The notes beneath the pieces are model-generated. The model ran no database searches, was not told the DNA's origin, and saw only the letters and a program-made list of their open reading frames with translations. Below, one piece after another: positions 43,407 to 52,335 of a DNA stretch of 64,000 bases. This DNA comes from Allobosea sp. TND4EK4 (lineage in GTDB: Bacteria > Pseudomonadota > Alphaproteobacteria > Rhizobiales > Beijerinckiaceae). Location of the stretch: NCBI RefSeq assembly GCF_900156025.1, contig NZ_FTMO01000001.1, positions 558,001 through 622,000 on the forward strand, in the 5' to 3' direction. Positions within the stretch are counted from its first letter, which is position 1. Every line of letters starts with the position of its first letter. Position numbers and translations under genes: made by a program.

Positions 43407-44246
43407 ATGGACCCGACAGCGCCCTCGCCCGATTACGAGACCGAATACAACAACCGCGCCCGCGTGCCGGAGCATCCCGGCATCATCGCCGGCTGGAAAG
43501 CCGATGCCGCGGCCTATCGCGAGATCGCGCCCAGCGAGCTCGGGGTGCGCTATGGCGAGGGCGAGCGGCAGTGCTACGACCTGTTCAAGCCGCAGGAGAG
43601 CCGCGGCGACGCGCTCGTCATGTTCATCCATGGCGGCTACTGGCAGGCGCTCGACCCCGGCTTCTTCTCGCATATGGCGCGCGGGCTGAACGCGCGTGGG
43701 CTGCCGGTTGCGGTCGTCGGCTACGATCTCTGTCCCCAGGTCGAGCTCGGCCATATCGTCTGGGAGATCCAGCAGGCCGCCGCCGCGCTGTGGCGGCGCT
43801 ACGGACTCCCCATCGTGGCGACGGGCCATTCCGCCGGAGGGCATCTTGCCGCCTGCGCGCTGGCGACGAACTGGAGGAATGTCGATCCTGGCCTGCCCGA
43901 GCGGCTGGTCACTTCGGCTTACGGCATCTCCGGCCTGTACAATCTGAAACCCCTGACCGAGACGAGCATCAACGACGCCTTGCAGCTCGACATGGTGTCG
44001 GCCGAACGCGAAAGCCCGCTGTTCTGGCCGGCGCCATCGCGGCTGACGATGGATGCCGTGGTGGGCGGGGCCGAGAGCGACGAATACCACAAGCAGAGCC
44101 GCAGGATCGTCGATGTCTGGGGGCTGGAAGGCGTGCAGACGCGCTATGAGGAGATCGCGGGAGCGAACCATTTCACCGTGATCGCGGGACTCGCCGAAGC
44201 CGAAGACCCGATGACGCGGCGGATCGCCGAACTCGCCGGCGCTTGA
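43407..44246 (+). CDS. Alpha/beta-hydrolase, kynurenine-formamidase-like
   Basis: 279 residues with HGGYW (75-79) oxyanion motif, Ser142 nucleophile in ATGHSAGGHLAA and a late catalytic His in GANHFTVI. The HGGYW + GHSAGGH combination is typical of the esterase/kynurenine formamidase branch. YETEYNNRARVPEHPGII at the start is shared by such proteins. No tryptophan-degradation partner is nearby, so the substrate is open. Divergent from the asparaginase across 104 bases. Confidence 0.86.
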   Translation: MDPTAPSPDYETEYNNRARVPEHPGIIAGWKADAAAYREIAPSELGVRYGEGERQCYDLFKPQESRGDALVMFIHGGYWQALDPGFFSHMARGLNARGLPVAVVGYDLCPQVELGHIVWEIQQAAAALWRRYGLPIVATGHSAGGHLAACALATNWRNVDPGLPERLVTSAYGISGLYNLKPLTETSINDALQLDMVSAERESPLFWPAPSRLTMDAVVGGAESDEYHKQSRRIVDVWGLEGVQTRYEEIAGANHFTVIAGLAEAEDPMTRRIAELAGA

Positions 44247-44298
44247 TCTTCAAGGCCCGGGGATTCTATCCAGACGGCCACAGCACCCGGAGCCCGCC

Positions 44299-44535
44299 AT
44301 GCAGACCTTCTTCGTCGAGATCAAATGCAAGCTCGGCAAGACCTACGAGGTCGCAAGCGAGCTGGCCGACCGCGAGATCGCCTCGGAAATCTACTCGACC
44401 GCCGGCAATTACGACATCCTGGCCAAGTTCCATGTCGCGGCAGATGTCGATATCGGCCATTTCGTCGCCCAGAAGGTGCAGTCGATCCCCGAGATCGCGG
44501 ACACCCACACGATCATCACGTTCAAGGCGTTCTGA
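44299..44535 (+). CDS. Stand-alone Lrp/AsnC ligand-binding (RAM) domain protein
   Basis: 78 residues consisting only of a RAM domain: MQTFFVEIKCKLGKTYEVAS, ADREIASEIYSTAGNYDILA and QSIPEIADTHTIITFKAF. It lacks the DNA-binding domain of Lrp, so it probably modulates a full-length Lrp regulator by hetero-oligomerisation or senses an amino acid on its own. It lies 52 bases after the hydrolase gene and is followed by a hairpin (CGCTCG-N6-CGAGCG, 44554-44571). Confidence 0.9.
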   Translation: MQTFFVEIKCKLGKTYEVASELADREIASEIYSTAGNYDILAKFHVAADVDIGHFVAQKVQSIPEIADTHTIITFKAF

Positions 44536-44888
44536 GCGCATCAGGGCTTAGCGCGCTCGTTCTTGCGAGCGAAGTGAAGCAACCCGATGGACCGGGCGAA
44601 CCGGCTCGCCCCGCCCCTCCCGGATTACTCGGTCGCTGCGCTCGACGGCAGCGACCGATCGCCGACGCGTGGCCGTCCGCATCCGAGATTTCTGAATCGG
44701 ACGAGTCGCTTCGCCTGATCCGCTGAGGCCCTGCTTCAAGGTCTTCACAGAGCGATTCAATTTCAATCGTTTCGGCCGGATCCTGAACACGCCGCCGGGC
44801 AGTGGCGCTTCACCGGAACCATTCCAAGGCTTGACGCCGCCTCGTTTCCGCGCGACCTCCCCTGCTCCGGATGCTGGGGTTGCCCTCG
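44536..44888. other. Intergenic region upstream of maeB, no gene seen
   Basis: 353 bases without a convincing coding frame on either strand. It contains a hairpin after the RAM gene (44554-44571), GC-skewed repeats of the GAGCGAAG type and, near the right end, a small inverted repeat CGATT-N7-AATCG (44753-44769) that may be a regulator site for maeB. No clear -35/-10 pair was found. Confidence 0.6.
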
Positions 44889-47186
44889 ATGAAAAGCACG
44901 CTCTCCGCCGATCTGCGCTCCGGCGCGCTGGTCTATCACCGCCAGCCGCGGCCCGGTAAGCTCGAGATCCAGGCGACCAAGCCGCTTGGCAACCAGCGCG
45001 ACCTGGCGCTCGCCTATTCTCCCGGCGTCGCCGCCGCCTGCGAGGCGATCGTCGACGACCCGTCCGAGGCTGCAGAACTCACCTCCCGGCAGAACCTTGT
45101 CGCGGTCGTCACCAACGGCACCGCCGTGCTCGGCCTCGGCGACATCGGCCCGCTGGCCTCCAAGCCGGTGATGGAGGGCAAGGCGGTCCTGTTCAAGAAA
45201 TTTGCCGGGATCGACTGCTTCGACATCGAGGTCGACCAGAAGAACATCGAGAAATTCGTCGAGGTCGTCGCGGCGCTGGAGCCGACCTTCGGTGGCATCA
45301 ACCTCGAGGACATCAAGGGCCCGGAATGCTTCGAGATCGAAGAGCAACTCAAGGCCCGGATGAAGATCCCGGTGTTCCATGACGACCAGCACGGCACGGC
45401 GATCATCGTCTCGGCCGCCGTCCTGAACGGGCTCGACCTCGCAGGCAAGAAGATCGCCGACGTCAAGATCGTCGTCTCCGGGGCGGGCGCGGCGGCTCTC
45501 GCGTGCACCAACCTGCTCGTCGAGCTCGGCGCGCAGCGCAAGAACGTCTGGATCACCGATCTCGAGGGGGTGGTCTACAAGGGCCGCAACGTGCTGATGG
45601 ACCGCTGGAAGGAGGTCTATGCGCAGGAGACCGACGCTCGCGTCCTGAACGACGTGATCGGCGACGCCGACATCTTCCTCGGCCTGTCGGCCGCCGGCGT
45701 GCTGAAGCCCGAGATGGCCAAGCGCATGGCGCCGAAGCCGCTGATCCTCGCTCTCGCCAACCCCAATCCCGAGATCACCCCCGAGGACGCCCTCGCCGCC
45801 CGCCCCGACGCCATGATCTGCACCGGGCGCTCGGACTATCCGAACCAGGTCAACAACGTCCTGTGCTTCCCCTACATCTTCCGCGGCGCGCTCGACGTGC
45901 AGGCGACGACCATCAACGAGGCGATGAAGCTTGCCGCGGTGCGTGCCATCGCGGCGCTGGCCCGCGAGGCGTCGTCTGACGTCGCGGCGCGCGCCTATGG
46001 CGGCGAGGCGGCGACCTTCGGCGCGACCTCGCTGATCCCGAACCCGTTCGACCCGCGCCTGATCATGCGCATCGCGCCGGCGGTGGCCGAGGCCGCGATG
46101 GCGACCGGCGTGGCGCGCAAGCCGCTGGTCGATATCGAGACCTATCGCGAGCAACTGTCCCGCTTCGTCTTCCGCTCCGGCTTCATCATGAAGCCTCTCT
46201 TCGCCCAGGCGAAGGCGGACCCCAAGCGCGTGATCTATGCCGAGGGCGAGGATGAGCGCGTGCTGCGGGCGGCGCAGGTCGCGCTCGAGGAGGGGCTGGC
46301 GATTCCGATCCTGATCGGCCGACCGAGCGTGATCGAGAGCCGCGTGCAGCGCTTCGGCCTGTCGATCCGGCCGGGCATCGACTGCGAAATGATCAACCCC
46401 GAGGACGACCCGCGCTATCGCGACTACGTCCAGACCTATCTCGACATCGCCGGCCGGCGCGGCATCACTCCGGAGGCGGCCCGCGCGCTGGTTCGCACCA
46501 ACAACACCGTGATCGCGGCGCTGGCGGTGGCGCGCGGCGAGGCGGATGCGATGATCACCGGCCTCGAAGGCCGCTTCATGTCGAGGCTGCGCCACGTCAA
46601 GGACATCATCGGCCTCGCGCCTGGCGTCTGCGACATTTCGGCGATGACGCTGATCATCACCAATAAGGGCGCCTTCTTCCTCGCCGACACGCATGTGAAG
46701 ACGGATCCGACCGCCGAAGAGATCGCCGACATGACGGTACTCGCCGCCAACCACGTCGCCCGTTTCGGCCTCGAGCCCAAGATCGCCCTGCTCTCGCATT
46801 CGGATTTCGGCGCGGCCGACACGCCCTCGGCGCTCAAGATGCGCAAGGCGCTGAAGCTCATCCGCGAGCGGGCGCCGCATCTGGAATGCGACGGCGAGAT
46901 GGAGGCGGACACGGCACTGGTGCCGCTGATCCGCGAGCGCGTCCTGCCCTCCTCGACGCTGAAGGACATGGCGAACGTCCTGATCTTCCCCAATCTCGAC
47001 GCCGCCAACATCTCCTACCAGTTCGCGAAGGTGCTGGCGGACGCGCTGCCGGTCGGCCCTATCCTGATCGGCACCGCCAAGCCTGCCCATATCCTCACCG
47101 GCTCGGTCACGGCACGCGGCGTCGTCAACATGACCGCCGTCGCGGTCGTGGAAGCGCAGGAACGGGCGGCCGCGACGGCCGGCTGA
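44889..47186 (+). CDS. maeB: NADP-dependent malic enzyme, multimodular MaeB type
   Basis: Oxidative decarboxylation of malate to pyruvate with NADPH production. 765 residues in three parts: malic enzyme N-terminal domain ([35 protein letters not shown] catalytic region), NAD(P)-binding domain ([20 protein letters not shown]), and a C-terminal phosphotransacetylase-like domain (from about residue 430, [20 protein letters not shown] to [15 protein letters not shown]) that regulates but does not transfer acetyl groups. An in-frame ATG at 44871 adds six residues. Gluconeogenic role fits growth on organic acids. Confidence 0.95.
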   Translation: MKSTLSADLRSGALVYHRQPRPGKLEIQATKPLGNQRDLALAYSPGVAAACEAIVDDPSEAAELTSRQNLVAVVTNGTAVLGLGDIGPLASKPVMEGKAVLFKKFAGIDCFDIEVDQKNIEKFVEVVAALEPTFGGINLEDIKGPECFEIEEQLKARMKIPVFHDDQHGTAIIVSAAVLNGLDLAGKKIADVKIVVSGAGAAALACTNLLVELGAQRKNVWITDLEGVVYKGRNVLMDRWKEVYAQETDARVLNDVIGDADIFLGLSAAGVLKPEMAKRMAPKPLILALANPNPEITPEDALAARPDAMICTGRSDYPNQVNNVLCFPYIFRGALDVQATTINEAMKLAAVRAIAALAREASSDVAARAYGGEAATFGATSLIPNPFDPRLIMRIAPAVAEAAMATGVARKPLVDIETYREQLSRFVFRSGFIMKPLFAQAKADPKRVIYAEGEDERVLRAAQVALEEGLAIPILIGRPSVIESRVQRFGLSIRPGIDCEMINPEDDPRYRDYVQTYLDIAGRRGITPEAARALVRTNNTVIAALAVARGEADAMITGLEGRFMSRLRHVKDIIGLAPGVCDISAMTLIITNKGAFFLADTHVKTDPTAEEIADMTVLAANHVARFGLEPKIALLSHSDFGAADTPSALKMRKALKLIRERAPHLECDGEMEADTALVPLIRERVLPSSTLKDMANVLIFPNLDAANISYQFAKVLADALPVGPILIGTAKPAHILTGSVTARGVVNMTAVAVVEAQERAAATAG

Positions 47187-47224
47187 TACCCGGCCGGTCG
47201 GGCGGTTCGAGGACGGAGAGAGGC

Positions 47225-48328
47225 ATGCGGGGGTGCTCGTACCGGGTGGCGATGGCGCTGCTGGTTCTTCTCGGGCTTTCCCCATGTCCAGCAGGGGCCC
47301 AGGAGCTCAAGGAGGAGAGCGGCTTCCTGCGGGTGAAAATCGGCGGGCGCGAAAGCCGGCTAGAAATGCTGATCGTCAAGCCTGACGGGCCCGGCGGCAA
47401 ACTGCCTCTGGCGCTGATCACGCATGGCAAGTCGCCCAGCGGGTTGCGAATGAGCGATATGAGGGCAGCGAGCTACAGCGGTGTCGCGCGCGATCTGGCC
47501 CGGCGCGGCTGGCTTGCCGCCGTCGTGGTCCGGCACGGCTTCGGCCAGTCGGACGGTCCCTTCCGCGGCGAGGGCGTCTCCTGTGCGGCGCCGGATCTCG
47601 CGCCGCGCATCGCCGACGACGCCCGGGAAATGGAAGCGGCACTGGGCGCCCTGCGTCAGCGACCGGATGTCGATCCCGAGCGGGCTCTCGCGATCGGCGA
47701 GTCGGCTGGCGGGCTCGCCGTGATGGCTCTGGCCCGCAAACGCCCGCCGGGGCTTCGCGGCGTCGTCAACGTCGCGGGCGGCCTCGTGCTCGAGGAATGC
47801 GCCGAAAAGAGCCGCGATGCGCTGGTGGCGGCCGTCGCCGGCTGGCGCGGCGCGGGCTATCCGCCTCAGCTCTGGATCTATGCGCAAAACGACGAGCTGT
47901 TCCCGCCCGCCACCGTCGATCGCATGCGCTCGGCCGCTCTGGACGGAGGCGGCGATATCCGGTTCGTCGAATTCAACGACATCAAGCCGCCCGGGCACCT
48001 GATCTTCAACCGCGCGCGCATGCGCTGGCTGCCGGAGCTCGACAATTCGCTGCGGGCCTGGAAGCTTCCGAAATGGCCGGCCGAGTTGGCGAGGACGGAA
48101 TTTGCGCGGCTGGGCCTGAGCGAACGCGCGCCGGTCTTCGAACGTTATTTCAGTATGCCGGGCGAAAAGGCGCTGGCCTACAGCCCCTCCAAGAGACTGT
48201 TCCGCTATTGGTTCGGGGCCCCGACGATCGAGCAGGCTCGCCGGAACGCGTTGCAGGACTGCGGCAAGGCCGCCGGCGATTGCCTGATCGCGCTCGAGAA
48301 CAACGCGCGACCGAAGGCCGAGCAGTAG
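47225..48328 (+). CDS. Secreted dienelactone-hydrolase-like alpha/beta-hydrolase
   Basis: 367 residues from the ATG at 47225 (GGAGAG upstream). Signal peptide (YRVAMALLVLLGLSPCPAGA), oxyanion region LALITHGKSPSG, Ser160 nucleophile in AIGESAGGLAV and acidic/His elements later (YAQNDELFPP, KPPGHLIF). Resembles dienelactone-hydrolase family exported hydrolases; the substrate is unknown. The C-terminal 40 residues (CGKAAGDCLIALENNARPK) contain two Cys. Starts 38 bases after maeB. Confidence 0.85.
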   Translation: MRGCSYRVAMALLVLLGLSPCPAGAQELKEESGFLRVKIGGRESRLEMLIVKPDGPGGKLPLALITHGKSPSGLRMSDMRAASYSGVARDLARRGWLAAVVVRHGFGQSDGPFRGEGVSCAAPDLAPRIADDAREMEAALGALRQRPDVDPERALAIGESAGGLAVMALARKRPPGLRGVVNVAGGLVLEECAEKSRDALVAAVAGWRGAGYPPQLWIYAQNDELFPPATVDRMRSAALDGGGDIRFVEFNDIKPPGHLIFNRARMRWLPELDNSLRAWKLPKWPAELARTEFARLGLSERAPVFERYFSMPGEKALAYSPSKRLFRYWFGAPTIEQARRNALQDCGKAAGDCLIALENNARPKAEQ

Positions 48329-48446
48329 TCCGCCTTCCGCCTTGCACGAGGCGCCGGCCCGGCGTCGCACCAGCGCGCTCGCGTGAGCGGCGCGGCTTCG
48401 CTAGGAACGATGCGTTTGTCCTTCCCTTCTGAGCGGGCCTGCATCC

Positions 48447-49304
48447 ATGAGCCGTATCGTCTACGTCAACGGAACCTATCTCCCAGAGGAGGAGGCGACG
48501 ATCTCGATCTTCGACCGCGGCTTCATCTTCGGCGACGGCATCTATGAGGTCTCGGCGGTCATCGGCGGCAAGCTCGTCGATTGCGAGGCGCATCTGGCGC
48601 GGCTCGAACGCTCTTGCGGCGAGATCAGGCTCGCCCTGCCCTGGTCCAAGGCCGAGCTGGTCGCGATCCACGAGGAGCTGATCACGCGCAACAGCCTCGA
48701 CGAGGGCGGCATCTACCTGCAGGTTTCGCGCGGCGCGGCCGATCGAGACTTCCCCTTCCCGAAGGATGTGAAGCCGACGCTGGTGATGTTCACCCAGGCG
48801 CGCAACTTCGTGAATGCGCCCGCGGCGAAGACCGGCATCAAGGTCGTGTCCACGCCGGACCTGCGCTGGGCGCGGCGCGACATCAAGAGCGTCAACCTGC
48901 TCGCCCCGGTTCTGGCCAAGCAGTTTGCGCTCGAAAGCGGTGCGCAGGAAGCCTGGCTGGTCGAGGACGGCGTGGTGACGGAGGGTGCCTCCTCCACCGC
49001 ATGGATCGTCAAGGGCAAGACGCTGATCTCGCGGCCGCTCTCGCACAAGGTGCTGCCGGGCATCACGCGCAAGGCCGTGCTCGCCTATCTCGCGGAGTCC
49101 GGCTTCACCTTCGAGGAGCGCGAATTCACGCTGGAAGAGGCGCTCGACGCCGAGGAAGCCTTCATCACCTCGGCGACAAGCCTGGTGATGCCCGTCACCA
49201 CGATCGACGGCCACACCATCCATAATGGCGCGCCCGGCCCGACCGCGATCCGGCTGCGCGAGATCTATATCGAGCACGCGCGCAAGGGCGGCGTGCTCGG
49301 GTAG
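48447..49304 (+). CDS. dat: D-amino-acid transaminase (PLP fold type IV)
   Basis: 285 residues of the branched-chain/D-alanine aminotransferase superfamily. The Schiff-base lysine is Lys147 in RDIKSVNLLAPVLAKQ, and GVVTEGASSTAWIVKGKTLI is the conserved cofactor loop. FDRGFIFGDGIYEVSAVIGG at the N-terminus is typical of Dat. Probably makes D-glutamate/D-alanine from 2-oxo acids for cell-wall precursors or degrades D-amino acids. Aminodeoxychorismate lyase is the main alternative. Confidence 0.85.
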   Translation: MSRIVYVNGTYLPEEEATISIFDRGFIFGDGIYEVSAVIGGKLVDCEAHLARLERSCGEIRLALPWSKAELVAIHEELITRNSLDEGGIYLQVSRGAADRDFPFPKDVKPTLVMFTQARNFVNAPAAKTGIKVVSTPDLRWARRDIKSVNLLAPVLAKQFALESGAQEAWLVEDGVVTEGASSTAWIVKGKTLISRPLSHKVLPGITRKAVLAYLAESGFTFEEREFTLEEALDAEEAFITSATSLVMPVTTIDGHTIHNGAPGPTAIRLREIYIEHARKGGVLG

Positions 49305-49332
49305 GGCTTGCGCTGGTCGCTCTCGCGGGCCT

Positions 49333-49380
49333 CCTCCGTCATCCCGGGCGCAGCGAAGCGCCGATCCGGGATGACGGAGG
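49333..49380. repeat. Perfect 15-base palindrome between convergent dat and guaD
   Basis: CCTCCGTCATCCCGG and CCGGGATGACGGAGG form a perfect inverted repeat around an 18-base centre. The CCGTCAT/ATGACGG termini match the other repeats in this window. It may serve as a bidirectional terminator for dat and guaD, though no T-tract follows. Confidence 0.85.
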
Positions 49381-49402
49381 CGTGGTTGGCTCGCCGAGAT
49401 GG

Positions 49403-50731
49403 CTAGCGCGGAAGAACCACCCGCGCCCCCATCACATAGGTCGCGAGGACATTGCGGTCGTCGCCGAGCGTAACGAGGACGAACAGCTCCTCCGCCAGAT
49501 CGCGCACCGTCTCCAGGCGGTGGGCCATCGCCCGCGTCGCGCCCGTATCCAGCACCACGACATCGGCCTCACGGCCGGGCTCGAATGAACCGATCAAGTG
49601 ATCGAGGCCCAGCGCCTCGGCATTGCCCAGCGTGATCGCATGCAGGGCCGCGTAGGCAGAGAGCGACTGCCCCTGCAACTGCAGGACCTTGTACGCCTCG
49701 GCCATCGTGCGGAGCATGGAATAGGATGTGCCGCCGCCGATATCCGTCGCGACCGCAACCCTGATGCCGCGCTGCCTCGCATGGGCCCAGTCGAACAGGC
49801 CGGAGCCGAGGAAGAAATTGGAGGTCGGGCAGAACACGGCGACCGCGCCGGTCTCGGCGAAGGCCTGCCATTCATTGTGGGTCATGTGGATGCAGTGGCC
49901 CATCAGGCTCCTTGGGCCGAGCAGGCCGAAACGCCGATAGATATCGGCATAATCGGCCGACTCCGGATAGAGCTCGCGGGCGAAAGCGATCTCTGCCCGG
50001 TTCTCGTCGATATGGGTCTGGACATGGCAACCGGGATGCTCGGCCGCGAGCCGGCCCGCAGCCGCCAGTTGCTCCGGCGTCGAGGTGATCGCGAAGCGCG
50101 GCGTGATCGCATAGAGCTGCCGGCCCTTGCCGTGCCAGCGGGCGATCAGCGCTTTCGAATCGCGATAGCCGCTCTCGGCCGTGTCCCTCAGCGCATCCGG
50201 CGCGTTGCGGTCCATCATCACCTTGCCGGCGATCATCCGGGTGTTGCGCCGCTGCGATTCCGTGAAGAAGGCGTCCGCCGATTGCGGATGGACCGAGCAA
50301 TAGACCGCCGCCGTCGTCGTGCCGTTCGCCACCAGTTCGTCGAGGAAGAAGGCGGAGAGCTTTTCGGCGTGGCCCTGTTCGCCGAGCTTCTGCTCCTCGA
50401 CGAAGGTGTATCGGTTCAGCCAGTCCATCAACTGGGCGCCATAGGAGGCGACGACCTGTGTCTGCGGCATGTGGATATGGGCGTCGATGAAGCCCGGCAT
50501 GATCAGATGCGGGCGGTGATCGACGATCTCGGCCGTGGCGGGAAGCGTCGGCAGAAGGGATTTGGCCTCACCGGCCGCCCGGACCAGACCGTTCTCGATG
50601 AGGAGCAGCCCGTCCTCGATGAAGCGATGCGCGGCCGCTCCCACCGCCCAGGGATCGTCGACGAACCAGAGCAGGCGTCCGCGCAGGGCGCGAAGGGCGG
50701 CGGGTGCAGTCACGGGCGGCAGCTCCGGCAC
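49403..50731 (-). CDS. guaD: Guanine deaminase
   Basis: Amidohydrolase converting guanine to xanthine. 442 residues with metal ligands His85 and His87 in MPGFIDAHIHMPQ, QTHIDEN (third His), HCIHMTHNEW (fourth His) and VATDIGGGTS (Asp). SKALIARWHGKGRQLYAITP and RNTRMIAGKVMMDRNAPD are family segments. Divergent from xdhA by 68 bases, giving a coherent purine degradation locus: guanine to xanthine here, xanthine to urate by XdhAB. Confidence 0.95.
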   Translation of the reverse strand: MPELPPVTAPAALRALRGRLLWFVDDPWAVGAAAHRFIEDGLLLIENGLVRAAGEAKSLLPTLPATAEIVDHRPHLIMPGFIDAHIHMPQTQVVASYGAQLMDWLNRYTFVEEQKLGEQGHAEKLSAFFLDELVANGTTTAAVYCSVHPQSADAFFTESQRRNTRMIAGKVMMDRNAPDALRDTAESGYRDSKALIARWHGKGRQLYAITPRFAITSTPEQLAAAGRLAAEHPGCHVQTHIDENRAEIAFARELYPESADYADIYRRFGLLGPRSLMGHCIHMTHNEWQAFAETGAVAVFCPTSNFFLGSGLFDWAHARQRGIRVAVATDIGGGTSYSMLRTMAEAYKVLQLQGQSLSAYAALHAITLGNAEALGLDHLIGSFEPGREADVVVLDTGATRAMAHRLETVRDLAEELFVLVTLGDDRNVLATYVMGARVVLPR

Positions 50732-50799
50732 AAATCGACATCACATCTGCACCAAATCAAAGCTTCCGGCCAAGCGCGGATCATGCCTAATCTGCGGGC

Positions 50800-52335
50800 A
50801 TGCCCCTGAGTGCCCGCCATTCCGACGTCGCGACTTCCGGTTCTCTCCGCAGCACATTGCGCTTCCTGCTCGGCGACGAGCTCATCGAGATCGCACGCTG
50901 CGACCCGACGCTGACGGTGCTCGACTGGCTGCGCCTGGAGAAGCGCATGACGGGCACCAAGGAGGGTTGCGCCGAAGGGGATTGCGGCGCCTGCACGGTC
51001 CTGGTGGGCCGGCTCGACCGCGGCGAGCTGCGTTACGAGGCGATCAACGCCTGCATCCGCTTCCTGCCCACGCTGGACGGGTGCCAGCTTCTGACCGTCG
51101 AGCATTTGAAGGACGAGGCAGGCGATCTGCATCCGGTGCAGCGTGCGATGGTGGAATGCCATGGCTCCCAGTGCGGCTTCTGCACGCCCGGCTTCGTGAT
51201 GTCGCTCGTCGCGCTCCGGCTGAACGAGGCCGCGCCGAGCGTGGCGCGTCTCGAGGATGCGCTGGCCGGCAATCTCTGTCGCTGCACGGGGTATGAGCCG
51301 ATTATCGCCGCCGGCCGGCGCATGGGTGAGATCGCACCACGCGATGCCGATCGCCTCCTGCGCGACCGGGAGGTCGTGGCAGGGCGTCTGGCCGCCCTGA
51401 GCGATGCCGAGACACTGGCGCTGGACGGCGAACGGGGCCGATTCTACGCGCCGGCGACGGTCGAGGCACTGGCCGTGCTCGTCGCGGACCACCCGCAGGC
51501 GACGCTGGTCGCCGGCGCCACGGATGTCGGGCTCTGGGTCACCAAGCAGATGAAGCGGCTCGACACCGTGATCCATCCCGGCCGTATCGAGGCCCTGCGC
51601 GTGATCACGGACGCTGGCGATCATCTGCGCTTCGGCGCGATGGCGAGCCATGTCGATGTGCGCGAAGCCCTCGCCCCCCTCTCCCCGCAGCTCGACGAGA
51701 TGATGCGCCGCTTCGGCGGCGAGCAGGTGCGCAATGCAGGCACGATCGGCGGCAATATCGCAAACGGCTCGCCGATCGGCGACCTGCCGCCCGCGCTGAT
51801 CGCGCTCGGCGCGACGCTGGTGCTGGCCCGGAATGGCAGAGCGGGCCTCGAACGCCGCTCGATCCCGCTCGAGAGCTTCTTCCTCGATTATCGCAAGCAG
51901 GATCGCCGGCCAGGCGAATTCGTCGAGGCGGTTATGGTGCCGAAGCTGGCGCCAGAGATGCCGTTCCACGTCTCGAAGGTCTCCAAGCGCTTCGACGAGG
52001 ATATTTCGGCCGTTTGCGGCGCGTTCCGGCTGACACTCGCCGGGGACGGCCTCATTGCGGAGGCACGTCTCGCCTATGGCGGCCTGGCTGGCATCCCCAA
52101 ACGGGCCAAGGCGGCGGAGGCGGCGTTGACCGGCCAGGTTTTCGACGAGGCGGCCGTCAGCGCCGCCATCGCCACCCTTTCGCAGGACTTCACGCCGCTC
52201 GACGACATGCGCGCCTCAGCCGCCTACCGGCTCAAGGTCGCAGGCAATCTGCTGCGACGCTTTCTGATCGAGACGCGCGCGCCCGGTACGGGTACGCGGG
52301 TCGCCGGGCTGCTGGCGGAGGCTGCCCATGGCTGA
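50800..52335 (+). CDS. xdhA: Xanthine dehydrogenase small subunit (Fe-S/FAD)
   Basis: 511 residues. The plant-type 2Fe-2S cluster has Cys57, Cys62 and Cys65 in [15 protein letters not shown]; the second cluster follows in [13 protein letters not shown] and [11 protein letters not shown]. The FAD domain starts near residue 205 ([20 protein letters not shown]) and includes [20 protein letters not shown]. The C-terminal CO-dehydrogenase flavoprotein domain closes the protein. Its stop overlaps xdhB by 8 bases. Confidence 0.96.
   Translation: MPLSARHSDVATSGSLRSTLRFLLGDELIEIARCDPTLTVLDWLRLEKRMTGTKEGCAEGDCGACTVLVGRLDRGELRYEAINACIRFLPTLDGCQLLTVEHLKDEAGDLHPVQRAMVECHGSQCGFCTPGFVMSLVALRLNEAAPSVARLEDALAGNLCRCTGYEPIIAAGRRMGEIAPRDADRLLRDREVVAGRLAALSDAETLALDGERGRFYAPATVEALAVLVADHPQATLVAGATDVGLWVTKQMKRLDTVIHPGRIEALRVITDAGDHLRFGAMASHVDVREALAPLSPQLDEMMRRFGGEQVRNAGTIGGNIANGSPIGDLPPALIALGATLVLARNGRAGLERRSIPLESFFLDYRKQDRRPGEFVEAVMVPKLAPEMPFHVSKVSKRFDEDISAVCGAFRLTLAGDGLIAEARLAYGGLAGIPKRAKAAEAALTGQVFDEAAVSAAIATLSQDFTPLDDMRASAAYRLKVAGNLLRRFLIETRAPGTGTRVAGLLAEAAHG

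Noticed and set aside
44763-47285. 840-codon minus-strand frame opposite maeB
   Set aside because: Arg/Asp/His-rich antisense shadow; maeB has complete conserved domains on the plus strand.
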